Shown piece after piece: positions 1-11,659 of a stretch of 64,000 nt of DNA; position 1 is the first letter of the stretch; every line of letters starts with the position of its first letter. A program made the position numbers and the translations under genes. The stretch covers positions 930,001 through 994,000 of the forward strand of contig WWBZ02000082.1 in NCBI GenBank assembly GCA_011503125.2. Reading direction: 5' to 3'. This DNA is from Botryosphaeria dothidea (lineage: Eukaryota; Ascomycota; Dothideomycetes; Botryosphaeriales; Botryosphaeriaceae). Below the pieces are notes generated by a model that was not told where the DNA came from, did no database searches, and worked only from the letters and a program-made list of their open reading frames with translations.

Positions 1-295
1 CACCAAGCCGGTCGTCTCCACTCCCACCACGCCCTCGGTTCCCCAGATCCCGGCCATCACCTCGAGCTCCATCATCACCGCTCCTATCTACCCCACCGGT
101 AGCAACGGCACCAACGGCACTGCCAGCATCACCAAGCCTACGCTTTCCACCTCGGCTTCTGCTTCTGCCTCCGTCTCCGGCCCTGCTGGCACTGCTTCGA
201 CTACCAGCTCTGACTTCACCGGCGCTGCCAACCACCTCGCCGCTTCTGGCGCCGGCCTGGCCGCTCTTCTCGGCTTCGCTGCCTACGTCTTGTAA
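1..295 (+). CDS. GPI-anchored cell-wall protein, 3' end only
   Basis: The frame is open from base 2 to a TAA at 293-295; the 5' part lies outside the window. The visible 97 residues are rich in Ser, Thr, Ala and Pro with Asn-Gly-Thr sequons (NGTNGT), as in a heavily O- and N-glycosylated wall stalk. The end is a classic GPI signal: small residues (FTGAANHLAASGAG), then a hydrophobic tail (LAALLGFAAYVL) running straight to the stop with no charged residue. Fungal proteins of this build are attached to the plasma membrane or cross-linked to wall glucan. The catalytic or CFEM-type domain that would name the family is not in view, so only the class is called. Confidence 0.8.
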   Translation, partial: TKPVVSTPTTPSVPQIPAITSSSIITAPIYPTGSNGTNGTASITKPTLSTSASASASVSGPAGTASTTSSDFTGAANHLAASGAGLAALLGFAAYVL

Positions 296-841
296 ACAGC
301 TGAGCGCATTCTACTTCTTACTCTTCTCCGTGTCGACGCGGTGGCCAGATGGGCCTGAGCCCAAATATCCGGTCGGCACCCTATTTACATGAAAACGCCG
401 ATACCTTGAAGCTGTGGCGAGAGCTGCGCTTCATTAATTTATACTGTCTTATGTGGAATACGATTGGGAAAGGAAATGTCAAAATGTACAAAAGTACAGA
501 TACCTCAAAGGGTCTTCATGTCCATAGACTGTAGCGTCCGCAGCATCCATAATGCGAATAGGGAGACTCTTTGCGTGGTTAGCTGCCTCTAAATTCCCCA
601 CCGTGTTGATTTACCTCTGCTGCGAGTCCCATGCCCCGAGAGTGCTTGTGGTCGTTGGGAAGCATATTTCCTAAAGCAGACTAGGGCTGGTGTGGGCATA
701 GACCCTGATCTGCGTGTGCCCCCGAGCGCTGGCGCTTCCATCCCACCTCACCCTCACATCTCCTCGATCTGTCTTCCTCGCAGGACCTTTTCTAGCCAGA
801 ATTTTCGAGTGACCCTGTGCTTGCTCTCCGGGACCGCAAAT
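296..841. other. intergenic, no gene seen
   Basis: This is 3' flank of the wall-protein gene and promoter of the Rtg2-like gene. Only short unsupported reading frames occur. The stretch just before 842 is C/T-rich (about 690-835), as is common in fungal 5' leaders. No RNA gene or repeat was noticed. Confidence 0.6.
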
Positions 842-2687
842 ATGGCCGGCTACGAGGCCATCGTAGATATGGGAAGGCACGTCGGCCCTTTTCATTCTGT
901 TGTTCCCATTCACGGTCACCTTCGCACGAGCACCGTTTCGCCTTTTCCTCTTCTCTAACCGTTTCCCGGACGAAGTTGCAAGCCTGCGCTTCACTAACCT
1001 GGCGTCTCTGCAGCAACGGCATCCGGTTTTCCATCACCGACACCTCGCCGGAAACCGCTCGCTGCTTGCCAACCGTCTTTTCCGATCGTCTTGGCGTCTC
1101 CCTGTACGACGCGCAGTGGAAGGACGGGAAAAGGGTTCCCATCCCGGTGGAGACCATTTGCCAAGTAGTTAAAGCGTTCAGACGCTTCAAATCCACGTGC
1201 AAAGACTTTGGTGTTCACGATGACCGCATCCGTGTTCTGGCCACCGAGGCCACGCGCACTGCCCCAAACTCTGACGAGTACATGCAGCAGCTCTATGCAG
1301 CAACTGGCTGGAAAGTAACGCTACTTTCGAAAGAAGACGAAGGACTCCTTGGTGCATATGGCATTGCAAGCAGCTTCGATGAGGTGCGCGGGCTGTGCAT
1401 GGACCTTGGAGGTGGCAGCACTCAACTCTCTTGGATCCACACCGAGAACGGCCAAGTTCGCACGTCAAAAGAAGGCGTCAGCTTACCCTACGGCGCTGCC
1501 GCACTCACCAATAGCCCCCCCAAAAGAGTGAGCGGGACGGAGCTATGCGAGAGCATTTCATGTTTTTGCAACTAACGCGTGCATAGGAAGAGATGCTCGC
1601 CAGCCTCTCCGCAGCGTACAACAGTCTCAACCTCCCAGAAGAGCTCAAATCAATCAGCGCCTCCGGAGGCCTCAACTTGTATCTCTCGGGCGGCGGCTTC
1701 CGGGGTTGGGGCTTCGCGCTGATGGACCAGCACCCGGAAGTGCGGCCGTACCCAATCCCCATCATCAACGGCTTCTCAGTATCTGCACGTACCTTCCATA
1801 ATACCGCCGCCATCATAGCTATTCTTGATACCGCATCCGAGCGACAAGAGCCGCTGACAATGCACCGCGTGTCCAAGCGACGTGTCTCGCAGATCCCGGC
1901 CGTCGCCAATCTGGTCGCCTGCGTCGCCGAGGCCTTGCCCGCCATACGCGACGTCTTCTTCTGCCAGGGAGGCGTGCGGGAAGGCCGTCTGTTCTCCGAG
2001 CTCGAGCCGCAGCTGCGCAGTCAGAGGCCCCTCTCGGCGGCGACGCAGGGCTTCGCGCCCCAGTCCCGCCATGGGCAGGTCGCGTCTTCCGCCGTGTGCA
2101 GCAGCACTTTGCTACACGTCGTCGCGATTTCCGGCGGCCCTCGGCTCACGGACGTCGCCTCTGCGCTCGCGAACGTCATGTACAGGCACTGCTCTCTTCC
2201 GAAGGACGTTCGCGCGGCCGCGGCGCTGCAGTGTCCCGTCACCGGTGAGCTCGCGGGCGCTCACGGACTCAGCCACCAGGATCGTGCACACTTGGCCATC
2301 GCACTCTGTGAGCGCCACGGTGGCAGGAAAGAGCTCGATCCCGCCAACGTGCAGCAATACGACCGCCTGATGCAGCTTATCGTGGCTGGACAGCGGTGGT
2401 GGTTGCGCTACTTGGGCCGCGTCGCAGCCTTCCTAGGAGTCGTCTATCCTGCCGGTATCCTTATCGATGAGAGTGGAGCCCCCCAGACAAGGGTTGTTAT
2501 TGATGGCCATTCCTCGTTCGCAGAAGATGGGAAAATCTCTTTGTCTGTCTCAATACTGGACGGGGCATTGACAGGTTCTTTGGATGATGCCATCGAAAGA
2601 GTAGAAAAGATAGGGAAGAAGAAACAATGGTTGCACGGCGAACTTGGCTACAAGGTCGACTGGAAGATCAGAGGAACATCTGCATAG
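842..2687 (+). CDS. RTG2: Ppx/GppA phosphatase family protein, Rtg2-like
   Basis: Exons 842-876, 1014-1527 and 1587-2687 give 549 aa. The N-terminus spliced over intron 1 reads [14 protein letters not shown], the first phosphate-binding loop of the exopolyphosphatase/GppA fold. [14 protein letters not shown] is the second loop. EATRTAPNS and the region around GGGFRGWGF match fungal retrograde-regulation protein 2 homologues. In yeast Rtg2 senses mitochondrial dysfunction and releases Rtg1/Rtg3; many filamentous homologues are annotated only from this similarity. Intron 1 (877-1013) starts with GC rather than GT (AG/GCACGT) and is needed to keep the frame. Intron 2 (1528-1586) has GTGAGC...CATAG with ACTAAC branch sequence. 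The start at 842 is the only ATG that joins to the conserved loop. The 3' end converges on PDAT. Confidence 0.9.
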
Positions 2688-3024
2688 AGGATTTGGAACA
2701 AGGGGGCTGTTTGTGAGGAACCGGAGCATTAGACATGACTTCCGCGTTTTGTTGGCCGCATGCATCGTTCAACAAATAGAACAACCAGTGCTAAGAGTAA
2801 ATCTATTCTTCTGAGCGAAGTCGCCCCATATGTCTGACGCCCTCTGTACTGCTGGTATAGGCCTTCTTCTCCTGCGACTACGACTGTATTATCCAAAAAA
2901 AACAGAGAACCAAGGTAGTCCATAGGAAATCTACTGGTATCAATAAAGCTTTGACCATGCCACCGGAAAACGAAACGCCTCGTTATGCATCAGTTCGTCT
3001 ATTACAATCTTAGAAGATCATTCG
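2688..3024. other. convergent 3' flank
   Basis: This 337-bp stretch lies between the stop codons of the Rtg2-like and PDAT genes and presumably holds both polyadenylation regions. It is relatively AT-rich. No other feature was seen. Confidence 0.5.
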
Positions 3025-5075
3025 TTAATTCCCCTCATCATCGTCCCATATCTGGACCTTTTCGGCGTAATCCAAGATGTTCGAGACGACATTGTCTTCG
3101 ATAAGGTCACCCTTACCACCAGCAACCCTTAAGATGAGGTCGTTGAGAGAGGAACGGCCGAGGATATCAACATGATCACCTGCTCGCTATCAGTCCTGTC
3201 CAATCAGTGCAGCGCCTTGGGGAAATACTCACCGGTGTTTGGACCACCACGTGGGGAGAATCTGTCCGGCTCGTGCGGCATCTCATACGTCGTGACTTTG
3301 ACGCCAGCAGGGTTGTATCTCTTCATCTTCCAACCCTTGGTACACATGTAGCCGGAACTAAGGATGTTGACAGTTCCATCGCCCTCGCCCATGACGATGC
3401 CGTGGTCTGCTTCGCCTTCTGTATATGTGGTATCGATGGTCACATTGACAGACGAAAGGGGGTCATTGTCCTCGCGATAGAAGTATGCCCGCTCCGTGGG
3501 TTTGCCCACGCCGTAGAAGCAGTATATCTTGAGGTTCGGAGCCAGCGGCAGACGTGTTTCCAAGGGATTCACCCACTTGGACGGAATTATTTGATTGGCC
3601 TCAACTTCCTCCCTAGTGCGTGCCAAGCCGTACGAATAGCTACTTAGCACTTGCGTACTATACCATTCTTCGCTCTCATTGAACAGGTAGGGAAGAGCCT
3701 CCGATACAGTCAGATTACGAGCGGTGATAGAAGAGTTGCTGTTTCTGAATTTTATGAACGAGCCATAGGAATGTTTTTGGTCGGGTGTGTCATCGGGAGC
3801 CCAAGTATGATTTCCCCACACAGCATCACCGCCCATGGGTAACATGCTGCTGATGCCGGGCATGGCTCTGAAGATTTCAGCGCGTTCAGCGCGGCTCAAG
3901 AATTTCTCGAGACCGTAGACGGCGAAAGCATTAAGCTGGGCCGTGTCCTTCATTTCGCCCGAGAGAACGGCGGGCATGCCCTTGGGGGTGCCGAGCATGC
4001 AGCCGCTGATGTTGATCCAGGAATCGACATAGGCGTCGACCCAGCCCGAACCACCATTACCGTAGCCTTCAGCCTCGACCCAGTGGAAAAAGTAGTACAG
4101 GACTTGAGAGCCCATGCTGTGAGAAAGCAGCACGACCTTCTTGTTGGAGATGCGCACGGCAGTTTCAATATGGGTTTTTAGACGGGTAAAATATTGGTCG
4201 CGGACCTCATAGTTGCCGTATGAGAGGCGCCAGTCATAGGCAGCGGTGAAGGCGTTGGTAGGATCGTAGCCGATAGTGGCCAGGTTCTCAAGAATTTTGT
4301 TCCAGATCCAATAGCCCGTAATGAAGAAGTCGGTGGCATCGAAGCCCTGGGCAGCGCGCAGCTTGATGCCGCCTGGCGGGTCGAGGCCAGTGTTCTTATC
4401 CAGCATAATGTGCTTCTTCCAACCGGCCTTATCCATGACTAGAGCCCTCATCATGGTCCAGCTGCCCCAGAGGCGTTTGCGGAAGTACTGGCGCGAGGCC
4501 TCAACGGTGCTCCAGCTCTCCAGGCCCGTGGAAATGACGCCAGGGATCATGATGACGGGATGGCTGGCTTCGATGCCTTGGGAGCGGGCGTGGAGGCCGA
4601 CGGCGAAAGAATCATAGGCAACGGCTTCGCGCTCATGTCTCTATGAGTGGAGTGGGTTAACGCAGGCTCTGGCAAGACGCAGGTCGGAAACAAAAGAAAG
4701 CAGAGCTCAACCGACTTGGAAGCTTACTTGCAAGTCCCGGGCATCCTGCAGCAGGCCGGCAGGCAGCATGTCGGCGATGGAGTCCAGATTGAGGTCGGCA
4801 ATTGCGGGCAGGTCAATCATGTCGTTGTTCTGGGCGAACCAGCCGGCACCGACGATGCCAATGATGCCGCCCAGGCCGAGGACGAACAGATTCCATCTCT
4901 TGCTGCCGCGGGCGTTGGCGCGGGCCTTTTCCTTTGCAGCGGAGAGCTGGTGCAGCTTTTTAGCCGTCACGACGCGATACTGCTCGTCCTGGGCCGGGTC
5001 GGGCGTGGGTTCGCGTGAGGGCTCCGAGGAGGAGCCAGAAGGATCGCCGGCGACGCGGCGACGGAGGGCAGACAT
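3025..5075 (-). CDS. LRO1: phospholipid:diacylglycerol acyltransferase (PDAT)
   Basis: Exons 5075-4728, 4640-3233 and 3179-3025 give 636 aa. The enzyme moves an acyl group from a phospholipid to diacylglycerol, making triacylglycerol in the ER. A basic cytosolic N-terminus is followed by one membrane segment at about residues 62-80 (LFVLGLGGIIGIVGAGWF); the LCAT-like lumenal domain begins near HPVIMIPGVISTGLESW. The nucleophile serine sits in LLSHSMGSQ (about residue 291). The acid is in EGDGTVN, and the catalytic histidine is in GDHVDILG, which is encoded in the short last exon. Leaving out intron 2 (3232-3180, GTGAGT...GCAG) therefore loses the His. Another in-frame ATG lies at 5087; 5075 (MSALRRR) was chosen by homologue style. 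It is head-to-head with NAA30 over 245 bp. Confidence 0.95.
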
Positions 5076-5320
5076 GGTAGGACACAACAGAAGGAAAGGA
5101 GAGAGACTGAGTGGTGAGTGCTGGGGCGCGCGCGCGTCGAGGAAGCTTCCTGCCTACCTGGGCGGGAGCTTAGGCGCGGGCGGCGGGGCGTGCACCGCCG
5201 CAATAATACTTCACTCCCGCAGCTCCCGGCGTCACATGCCAGCCGCATTTCGGCGCCTCTGCCAACGCACATCCTGTGCATCCCGTCGTCCCAACGTCTG
5301 CCCTGCTGCTCCGACTGCTC
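5076..5320. promoter_or_regulatory. shared promoter PDAT / NAA30
   Basis: This 245-bp gap separates two divergent start codons. It is GC-rich with a CGCGCGCG stretch near 5127 and no obvious TATA box. Bidirectional promoter use is inferred only from the geometry. Confidence 0.45.
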
Positions 5321-5950
5321 ATGCCCCAGTCTCCGGCCGACCGTCTGCGCTACGTCCAGTATGACGGCCTCAACGAGGAGCAGTATCTGCCTACCATCCG
5401 CCAGCTGATCTCCAAGGATCTGTCCGAGCCCTACAGCATCTACGTCTACCGTTACTTCCTCTACCAATGGGGCCATCTCTGCTACATGGTTGGCCCACCG
5501 CCCCGTGCTTCGCGCCCATTTCCGCCGCTGACCTGCCACAAGGCCCTGGATGACGACTCGAACCTCATCGGCGTCGTCGTCTCCAAGCTCGAGCCTCACC
5601 GCAGCGGCACTTTCAGAGGCTACATCGCCATGCTTGCCGTCCAGGAGCCCTACCGCGGCCAGGGCATCGCGAGCAAGCTGGTCAAACTGGCTATTGACGC
5701 CATGACGGCCCGCGATGCTGACGAGATTGTGCTCGAGACCGAGACCGACAACACCGCCTCGCTGCGCTTGTACGAGCGTCTTGGCTTCCTGCGCAGCAAA
5801 CGCCTGCACAGGTATTACCTCAACGGCAACACCGCCTTCCGCTTGGTCTTGTATCTGAAGGAGGGCACTGGCCTCAAGCGTCCGCAACCCTTTGACGATC
5901 CACACCAAGCTGGCCGTCCTTTGCCTGCCATCTCTGAATCTTCTTTTTGA
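5321..5950 (+). CDS. NAA30: N-alpha-acetyltransferase, NatC catalytic subunit
   Basis: Exons 5321-5488 and 5543-5950 give 191 aa. The product acetylates N-termini beginning Met-Leu/Ile/Phe and similar, in complex with Mak10 and Mak31. It has the GNAT fold: SIYVYRYFLYQW upstream, then LIGVVVSKLEPHRSG, GYIAMLAVQEPYRGQGIASKL (the acetyl-CoA Q/RxxGxG/A loop is RGQGIA), and the C-terminal NTASLRLYERLGF motif typical of Mak3. The 54-nt intron 5489-5542 is in frame and stop-free. It is removed because the homologues run CYM directly into A-x-D; its donor is unusual (GTTGGC). An upstream in-frame ATG exists at 5276. The 3' end converges on condensin subunit 1 with 243 bp between stops. Confidence 0.92.
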   Translation: MPQSPADRLRYVQYDGLNEEQYLPTIRQLISKDLSEPYSIYVYRYFLYQWGHLCYMVGPPPRASRPFPPLTCHKALDDDSNLIGVVVSKLEPHRSGTFRGYIAMLAVQEPYRGQGIASKLVKLAIDAMTARDADEIVLETETDNTASLRLYERLGFLRSKRLHRYYLNGNTAFRLVLYLKEGTGLKRPQPFDDPHQAGRPLPAISESSF

Positions 5951-6193
5951 GCTCTGCCTGGGAACCTGGTCGTCATTCCAGAAAATCATCGTTTAATGCA
6001 GCCTCGGCAATGAGGCTCGACGTAGTCACAATAAACCGCCGGTGAAATCCTGAACTCCACCCGATCTGTGAAGTCTCGATCGGCCAGCCCATTTCCAGCC
6101 CAAGTCATCCGTCTGCCTGACGCCCCAATTCAAAATCATAACCCGTCGTCTCCGGTCATTCTACAGCTCTTTACGCCGATATCTTACATGCTC

Positions 6194-9100
6194 CTACGCT
6201 GACGCCTGCACAACCTTGAATCCCTCAGTGACAAGCTTCTGAATCTCTTCATCCTTGTGCTGAAGCAAACCCAGAGTAAACGCAACATCATTCCACTGCC
6301 TCTCGTTCTCACAGCGTGGCAGACGTGCCGCAAGCTTAGCAGCAAGCTGCTTGGAATGTTTGTCCTAGAAAAATAATGTTAGCCACATTGCAAAAGACTA
6401 AGTGATGTCATGTCGACTCACCTTCTCGATGAAACCGGCCAGGAACTTGATGATACGTCTGAAAGACTCCTCATCAAGCACCGTATCTGCGCTGAGGACG
6501 CTGAACATGTCGACAAATTGGTTGTACACGGCATTGTCCTTCGTCGCAAGCTCACTGAAGAACATTCGTGCCATATCCGCAATCTTCTTGTCGTCATCCT
6601 CCAAACATTTCGCCATTTCGCTTAGCTGACCCTTAACCTTGACTTGGCCAGCAAGAATCAAGAAGGTCAGCGTCATGAGACACGTTCGCTTCACAGAAGC
6701 CTCCCGATCATTGAGGCGACGGTATAGGAAGTCCGTGTTCTCGTCAATCAAATGGTTGAAGCAAACTGCCATGTCGCCCAGAGCAACCACCAGGTTACTG
6801 CGCACAACTGGATCCTTGCTGCGCTCCAAAATCGTGAGCAGAAGGCCCAGGTTCTTTTCGCAGTATTCTGAACTGACACACATAAGTTTGGCTAAGCAGA
6901 GTGCGGCCTGGGACTGGAGCATGCTGTCCGCATATGATGTGTTGTTTGCGCAGATTTCAGTGACAAGGGACCCGAAATTTGAAAGGAGCGATTGCGAGCC
7001 ATAGAGCAACTCGCGCTCACGAATGTGCGCAAGCGCATCTGTGAAGTCATCCTCAGTCGTGCCCGCGATGAGGTCAAGTTCGTCCTGTTCCTCCTGTGCC
7101 GCCGACGTCCTCTTCCCACCTTTCTTGGTCGGTGATGGGTTGGGGCCTAGGGACTTTCGTTTGTCGCCGCCGCTGGTCTTCTCCTTCTCCGCCTTCCTTC
7201 TCTTGAAGTCTTGCTCACAGAGCTCCAGATGTACAATCTGCTTGATCGCGACGTGCCCTACGATGAATAGCAGCTGTGAGAGAGCAAGAGCGGGCTTCTG
7301 TCCATTCTCGCCTCTCTGGGAGCTGTGTTGCGAGTCGCGGCTGGTTGGCCGTTCCTCGATCTCCATTTTGTCTGGGTCACTCTGGTGGGACCCTGCCGTT
7401 CCTGGCCTTCTTGATTGTGGTGCGAAAACGGCCTTGGTCTTTCTCCTGATAATCTCAGAGCAAAGTGTATCTGGGTGTTTCGACAGAGCGTAGATTGCGT
7501 CCAAGGCTTGCTCTGCGACCCCAAACCATTCGTAACTGTCCGCAACAATGTCCATCGTGGCGGCGAGACGGATTAAGATTGCGTGATCATTGGGCAGTTT
7601 TGCTGATGCGGCCGATACAGTGCCTTTGCTCGCCTTCTCAGCGGCGTTGATTCTCCTTAGAGCAACGCACGTGTATCGAGCCAGCCCAAGGTCTCTCCGT
7701 CCGAGCTCGCCCAGACCTATCCGCAAGCATGTTTCCATCTCCTTGACGATGATGTTCGGATCCGCCAGAGCGAGCATGCCGAGAACAATGATAGCCCCTC
7801 TCCGTTGTGTCTTGGATGTTTCCCGACCTTTCTTCTGCGCGCCATAGATCTGCCAGAGTTTCGCAACGACATGTTCGCTCATATTGCCTTGCTTCATCAT
7901 GGTGCTCAGGAGCTGTTCCAGTGAAGTAAGCTCTGCTGGAGTGGCCCCGAATGTCAGGCTGACCATGTTCCGGGCAACATAGTTGGCAGCAGTGTTGGTG
8001 TCGAAAGAGTCTGGCGCATCGAAGAAAAGACCCTTGTAGCAATCAATCAGGTGAGACTGCACGCCCTTGCCCTCATCGCTGTTCCCTTTGGTCCAAATAA
8101 GACGCAGCATACGCCGAATGCCAACTCGAGAAGTTTGGATCTTGTATGCATCGATAATTACAAAGAAGTCCATGGCCTCAATGACCTCACTCTTGTTCTT
8201 GGAAGACAAAAGCTGCGTGACAAGTGCCGAAGCGGCGTGGATTATGTCGATGAATCGGATCGCATCGAGATAATACTTCCTCGTAAGTTGGAGTTTGTTC
8301 AAAGCCTCTGCTGTTGCAGCTTCGGCCATGGCTTTCTCTACAGCCGCCCTCTTTTCCTCTTCCGTCATGGGGGCTGGTTCTGGAGCTGGCTGATTCTCCG
8401 CTACTGTTGCATCGTCTAGCAAGCTTTCGTCCACTGTGACGTCGGCGGTGGTTTTCTCCTGAAGCTCGGTGGGCGGCTTTAGCGCGTTGATTTCTTCGTC
8501 CACTTTCTGCAGGCGGGCATTCCAGTCGTCGAAAGAAAGCTGGCCACCGTGAAGAACGCTGAAAGGGTGAGTTGTCACCAGCTTGCCCAGCAATTTGATG
8601 GCGTTTCTGCGCACATGGCTGCTCCTATCCTCAAGACTCCTTGCTGCAAGTTCCGCGGCGGCCTGTCTCCTCTGGGGGTGTTTCGTCTCCAGATCACAGA
8701 GCCTCACATAAACCTGGATAGCGCGGCATCTGCAGTAGGGGTTCACATCCAGGAAGCGCTCCTCTAGTACGTCGAAGAAAACGTTGATCTGGCCCTCGGT
8801 GTGTTCGCTGCGTTCTTCGTCCTCCTGCTTGCTCAGCATTGCAATCAAGTTACCACACACTTCTATGATGGAGCAACGTAGTGTATACGACTCGCTGTCC
8901 AAAAGCTTGGCAAGTAGTGTCATCTGCTTGATGACCAAGCGAGGAGCGAGCTCTGAAATCTTGGTCACGAAAGTGGAGACGGACTTGGGTCCTCTCAGGT
9001 CATTGCTGTTGAATTCCTTGTTACTCAGTTCTCTCAGGACCTCTTCAGTCAGCTGGGGATAGTCGTATTGGTCGGCCAGAATATGAAGAAATTCAGCCAT

Positions 9101-10007
9101 GGGCTCGGACAGGTGCTCGAAGTAGGACAGGTTCTGGATGATGGAGGTTTGCGCGCCTGTGAAGAAAGTTAGTATATACAAGATTCGCGATTTCCCAAGG
9201 TACGGACCGAAAGCATGACCGTGGTGTTTCACAGCGATGCACAAGACCTTGAAAGTGTGCATGCGGATAGTGTTGTTCTTGACTCTAGCCTCACTTTCGA
9301 GGATCAAATACACCGGCCGCGTGAACAAGCTAACGAAGGTGTCCCGCTCAGAAGTGGTAACAAAGATCCTCGCCAGCTTGAGCTTCAAAACCTTGCTCAT
9401 GACGTCCATAGCCGTGTTTAGCTGGGTTGAAGAATCCCAATGGCCATCCTTGCCAACGCCTGCCTTTGGCTTTGCTCCCTTGCGTCCTCTGCCTACGCCG
9501 CTTGTTGATGCAGGCTTCTCGGCAGCCTTGGCTTCGACGGCAGATATAGTCCATTGCAGCAGGAAACCGAACAGCTCAAGCAGCTGTTTGTGGTGCTTGA
9601 CAGTCTCTTGCTCGTCGGCCTCGAGATCGGCATGGACGACGTCTGCCTCGGCAGAGAGACCTGAGGTGACAAGATCGAGGATTTTACTGAGGGCGGTGGG
9701 CGGAAGGAAGGATGCGTGCCTGGAACTATCAATACGGTGTTCTCTTCGGACGGCGTGTTGCGGCGACGCACTTTAGCAGGCACTGCAGAGTGTCGAAGTT
9801 CTCGCTGCGCGTGATGGCATCAGGATTATCGGCGACGGCATCGACGACGGGATTGAGGGCGGCATTAACGGTGGGCGGGGTGAGCGATTCGGGGTCGTTT
9901 TCGGAGTCCTGCAGGTCGGCCGGGGCCTCGGGCGTGGGGATGGCCAAGGGGTCGCTGAGATAGTTCTTGAGGGCGTCGTTAATGTCGAAGTCTATGCGGT
10001 CGCCCAT
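6194..10007 (-). CDS. CND1: condensin complex subunit 1 (CAP-D2 type)
   Basis: Exons 10007-9772, 9719-9208, 9156-6422 and 6364-6194 give 1217 aa, the usual length for Cnd1/Ycs4. It is a HEAT-repeat regulatory subunit of condensin, which with Smc2/Smc4 compacts mitotic chromosomes. Diagnostic stretches are IRMHTFKVLCIAVKHHGHAFG, SYFEHLSEPMAEFLHILAD, the CRAIQVYVRL repeat and the C-terminal Cnd1 domain (LGDMAVCFNHLID, YRRLNDREASVKR). A Lys/Ser-rich insert with PTKKGGKR (about 7.1 kb) looks like a nuclear-localisation or phospho-region. The introns are 52, 51 and 56 nt; the 51-nt one (9207-9157) is stop-free with a GTCCGT donor and a TACTAAC branch site. The last exon adds DKHSKQLAAKLAARLPR and ends VVQASA. 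It is divergent with CDC7 over 211 bp. Confidence 0.95.
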
Positions 10008-10218
10008 TTTGACGGAGGCGTGGGCGCAAGGCGGCGCGACGCATGTGCTGGTGGATGGGCGTGTCGAAGTCGCAGGCGCAAGCGGGGATCGAGAGAGCAG
10101 GCGCAAAGGCCGGTGCTTTTGTTTACCAAAATCCGCGCTAGCCCGCCGCACTCCGCCGCGACTTCACGAACCCGGACGCGTCGCCCTTCGACGCCTCCGC
10201 TCCCCGTCCGTGTCTGCC

Positions 10219-11659
10219 ATGGCAAGGGTCCGCTTGCAAAGAATGGCCAACGACGAGATTCCCGTGCATCTCGACCCCGACGAGGAGCAGAACATGGACG
10301 AGAGCCGCGACCCGCTCGAAGAGAGCGGCTGCACCCACGAAGACAGCGACGAGGAAGAGGTCGTCGACGAGTCGGTCGCTGAGGACATGGATCGCTTCGA
10401 GGAGACCTTCAAGGGCATCAACAAACGCTACCGTCTCATCAATCGCATTGGCGAAGGTTCCTGCCGCTCCTCCATCCCGCTCCTGTGACACCACTGTTAA
10501 CCCTCGCCCAGGAACCTTCTCTACTGTATACAAGGCCGAAGACCTGGAATACGACCTCTATCAAAACGACTGGGACTTGGAAGAGAAAGATAACGCCATG
10601 TGGGATTCGTCGGCAGTCAAGCGTCCGGGCAAGCGCAAGGCCCGCTATGTCGCCATCAAGAAAATCTACGTAACGAGCAGCCCTCTTCGCATCCTTAACG
10701 AGCTCGAGCTTCTTCATGATCTTCGCGACTCCGATTCCGTCTGCCCGCTCATTACTGCGTTCCGCCACCATGACCAGGTCGTAGCAATCCTACCCTACTT
10801 CCAGCATCACGACTTCAGGGAATACTACCGCGACATGGACGTGCATGACATACGTCTCTACTTCCGCAGCCTGTTCACCGCGTTGAAGGCCGTTCACGAG
10901 CACAACATTCTGCATCGCGACATCAAGCCCACCAATTTCTTGTATGCCCCGGAACATGCCCGCGGCGTACTCGTCGACTTTGGTCTTGCAGAACGGGAGG
11001 GCACCGACTGGCATCTCTGCACTTGCCAGCTTCGCGCTAGCGAGCGTCAGCACAAAATAGAGCATAGCGTATATGCCAACACCATCGCCTCGAATCCCAA
11101 TCACGCCCCCACCTTCCCCAAGAATGATTCTCGGCCCAGCCGGCGTGCCAACCGTGCTGGAACTCGGGGCTTCCGTGCCCCTGAGGTTCTGCTGAAATGC
11201 ACAGCTCAGACAACTTCGATTGACATGTGGAGTGCTGGTGTGATCTTGCTCACTCTGCTCTCTCGTCGCTTTCCCTTCTTCCACAGTGCCGACGATATCG
11301 ATGCCCTACTCGAGCTCACGGCCATCTTCGGCAAGGCTCGTATGCGTGAGACGGCTCTTCTCCACGGACAGGTCTTTGAGACGAACATACCCAGCTACAG
11401 CGAGGCCGGACACGGATTCGAGAAGATTGTCCTTTGGTGCACCAATCGCAACCAGAAGGATGAGACCGGCAGGAGGATCGGCCTGTCGAGCGACGAGAAG
11501 GAGGCCATAGAGTTCCTGCAGCGGTGCCTAGAGTGCGACCCGAACAAGAGAATCACAGCTGAGGAAGCATTACAGCACCCCTTCATTCTTCGTGTTGACG
11601 AGCCAGAGTACGACGAGGATGTTGGCGACGGGGACGTGGATCTGGTAAGCTCTCAATGA
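10219..11659 (+). CDS. CDC7: Cdc7-type protein kinase (DDK catalytic subunit)
   Basis: Exons 10219-10456 and 10512-11659 give 461 aa. With Dbf4 this kinase phosphorylates Mcm2-7 to fire replication origins. An acidic N-terminal tail (DSDEEEVVDESVAEDMDRFEE) precedes the kinase. The glycine loop GEGTFSTVY is completed across the intron, the VAIKK lysine is near residue 129, HRDIKPTNF near 214 and DFGLAE near 235. Between DFG and the APE-like motif lies an insert carrying PKNDSRPSRRANRAGTRGFRAPEVL, a signature of Cdc7/Hsk1. The insert is shorter than in yeast. Another in-frame Met lies at residue 9. The neighbouring divergent gene is condensin subunit 1, also a chromosome-cycle protein. Confidence 0.95.
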
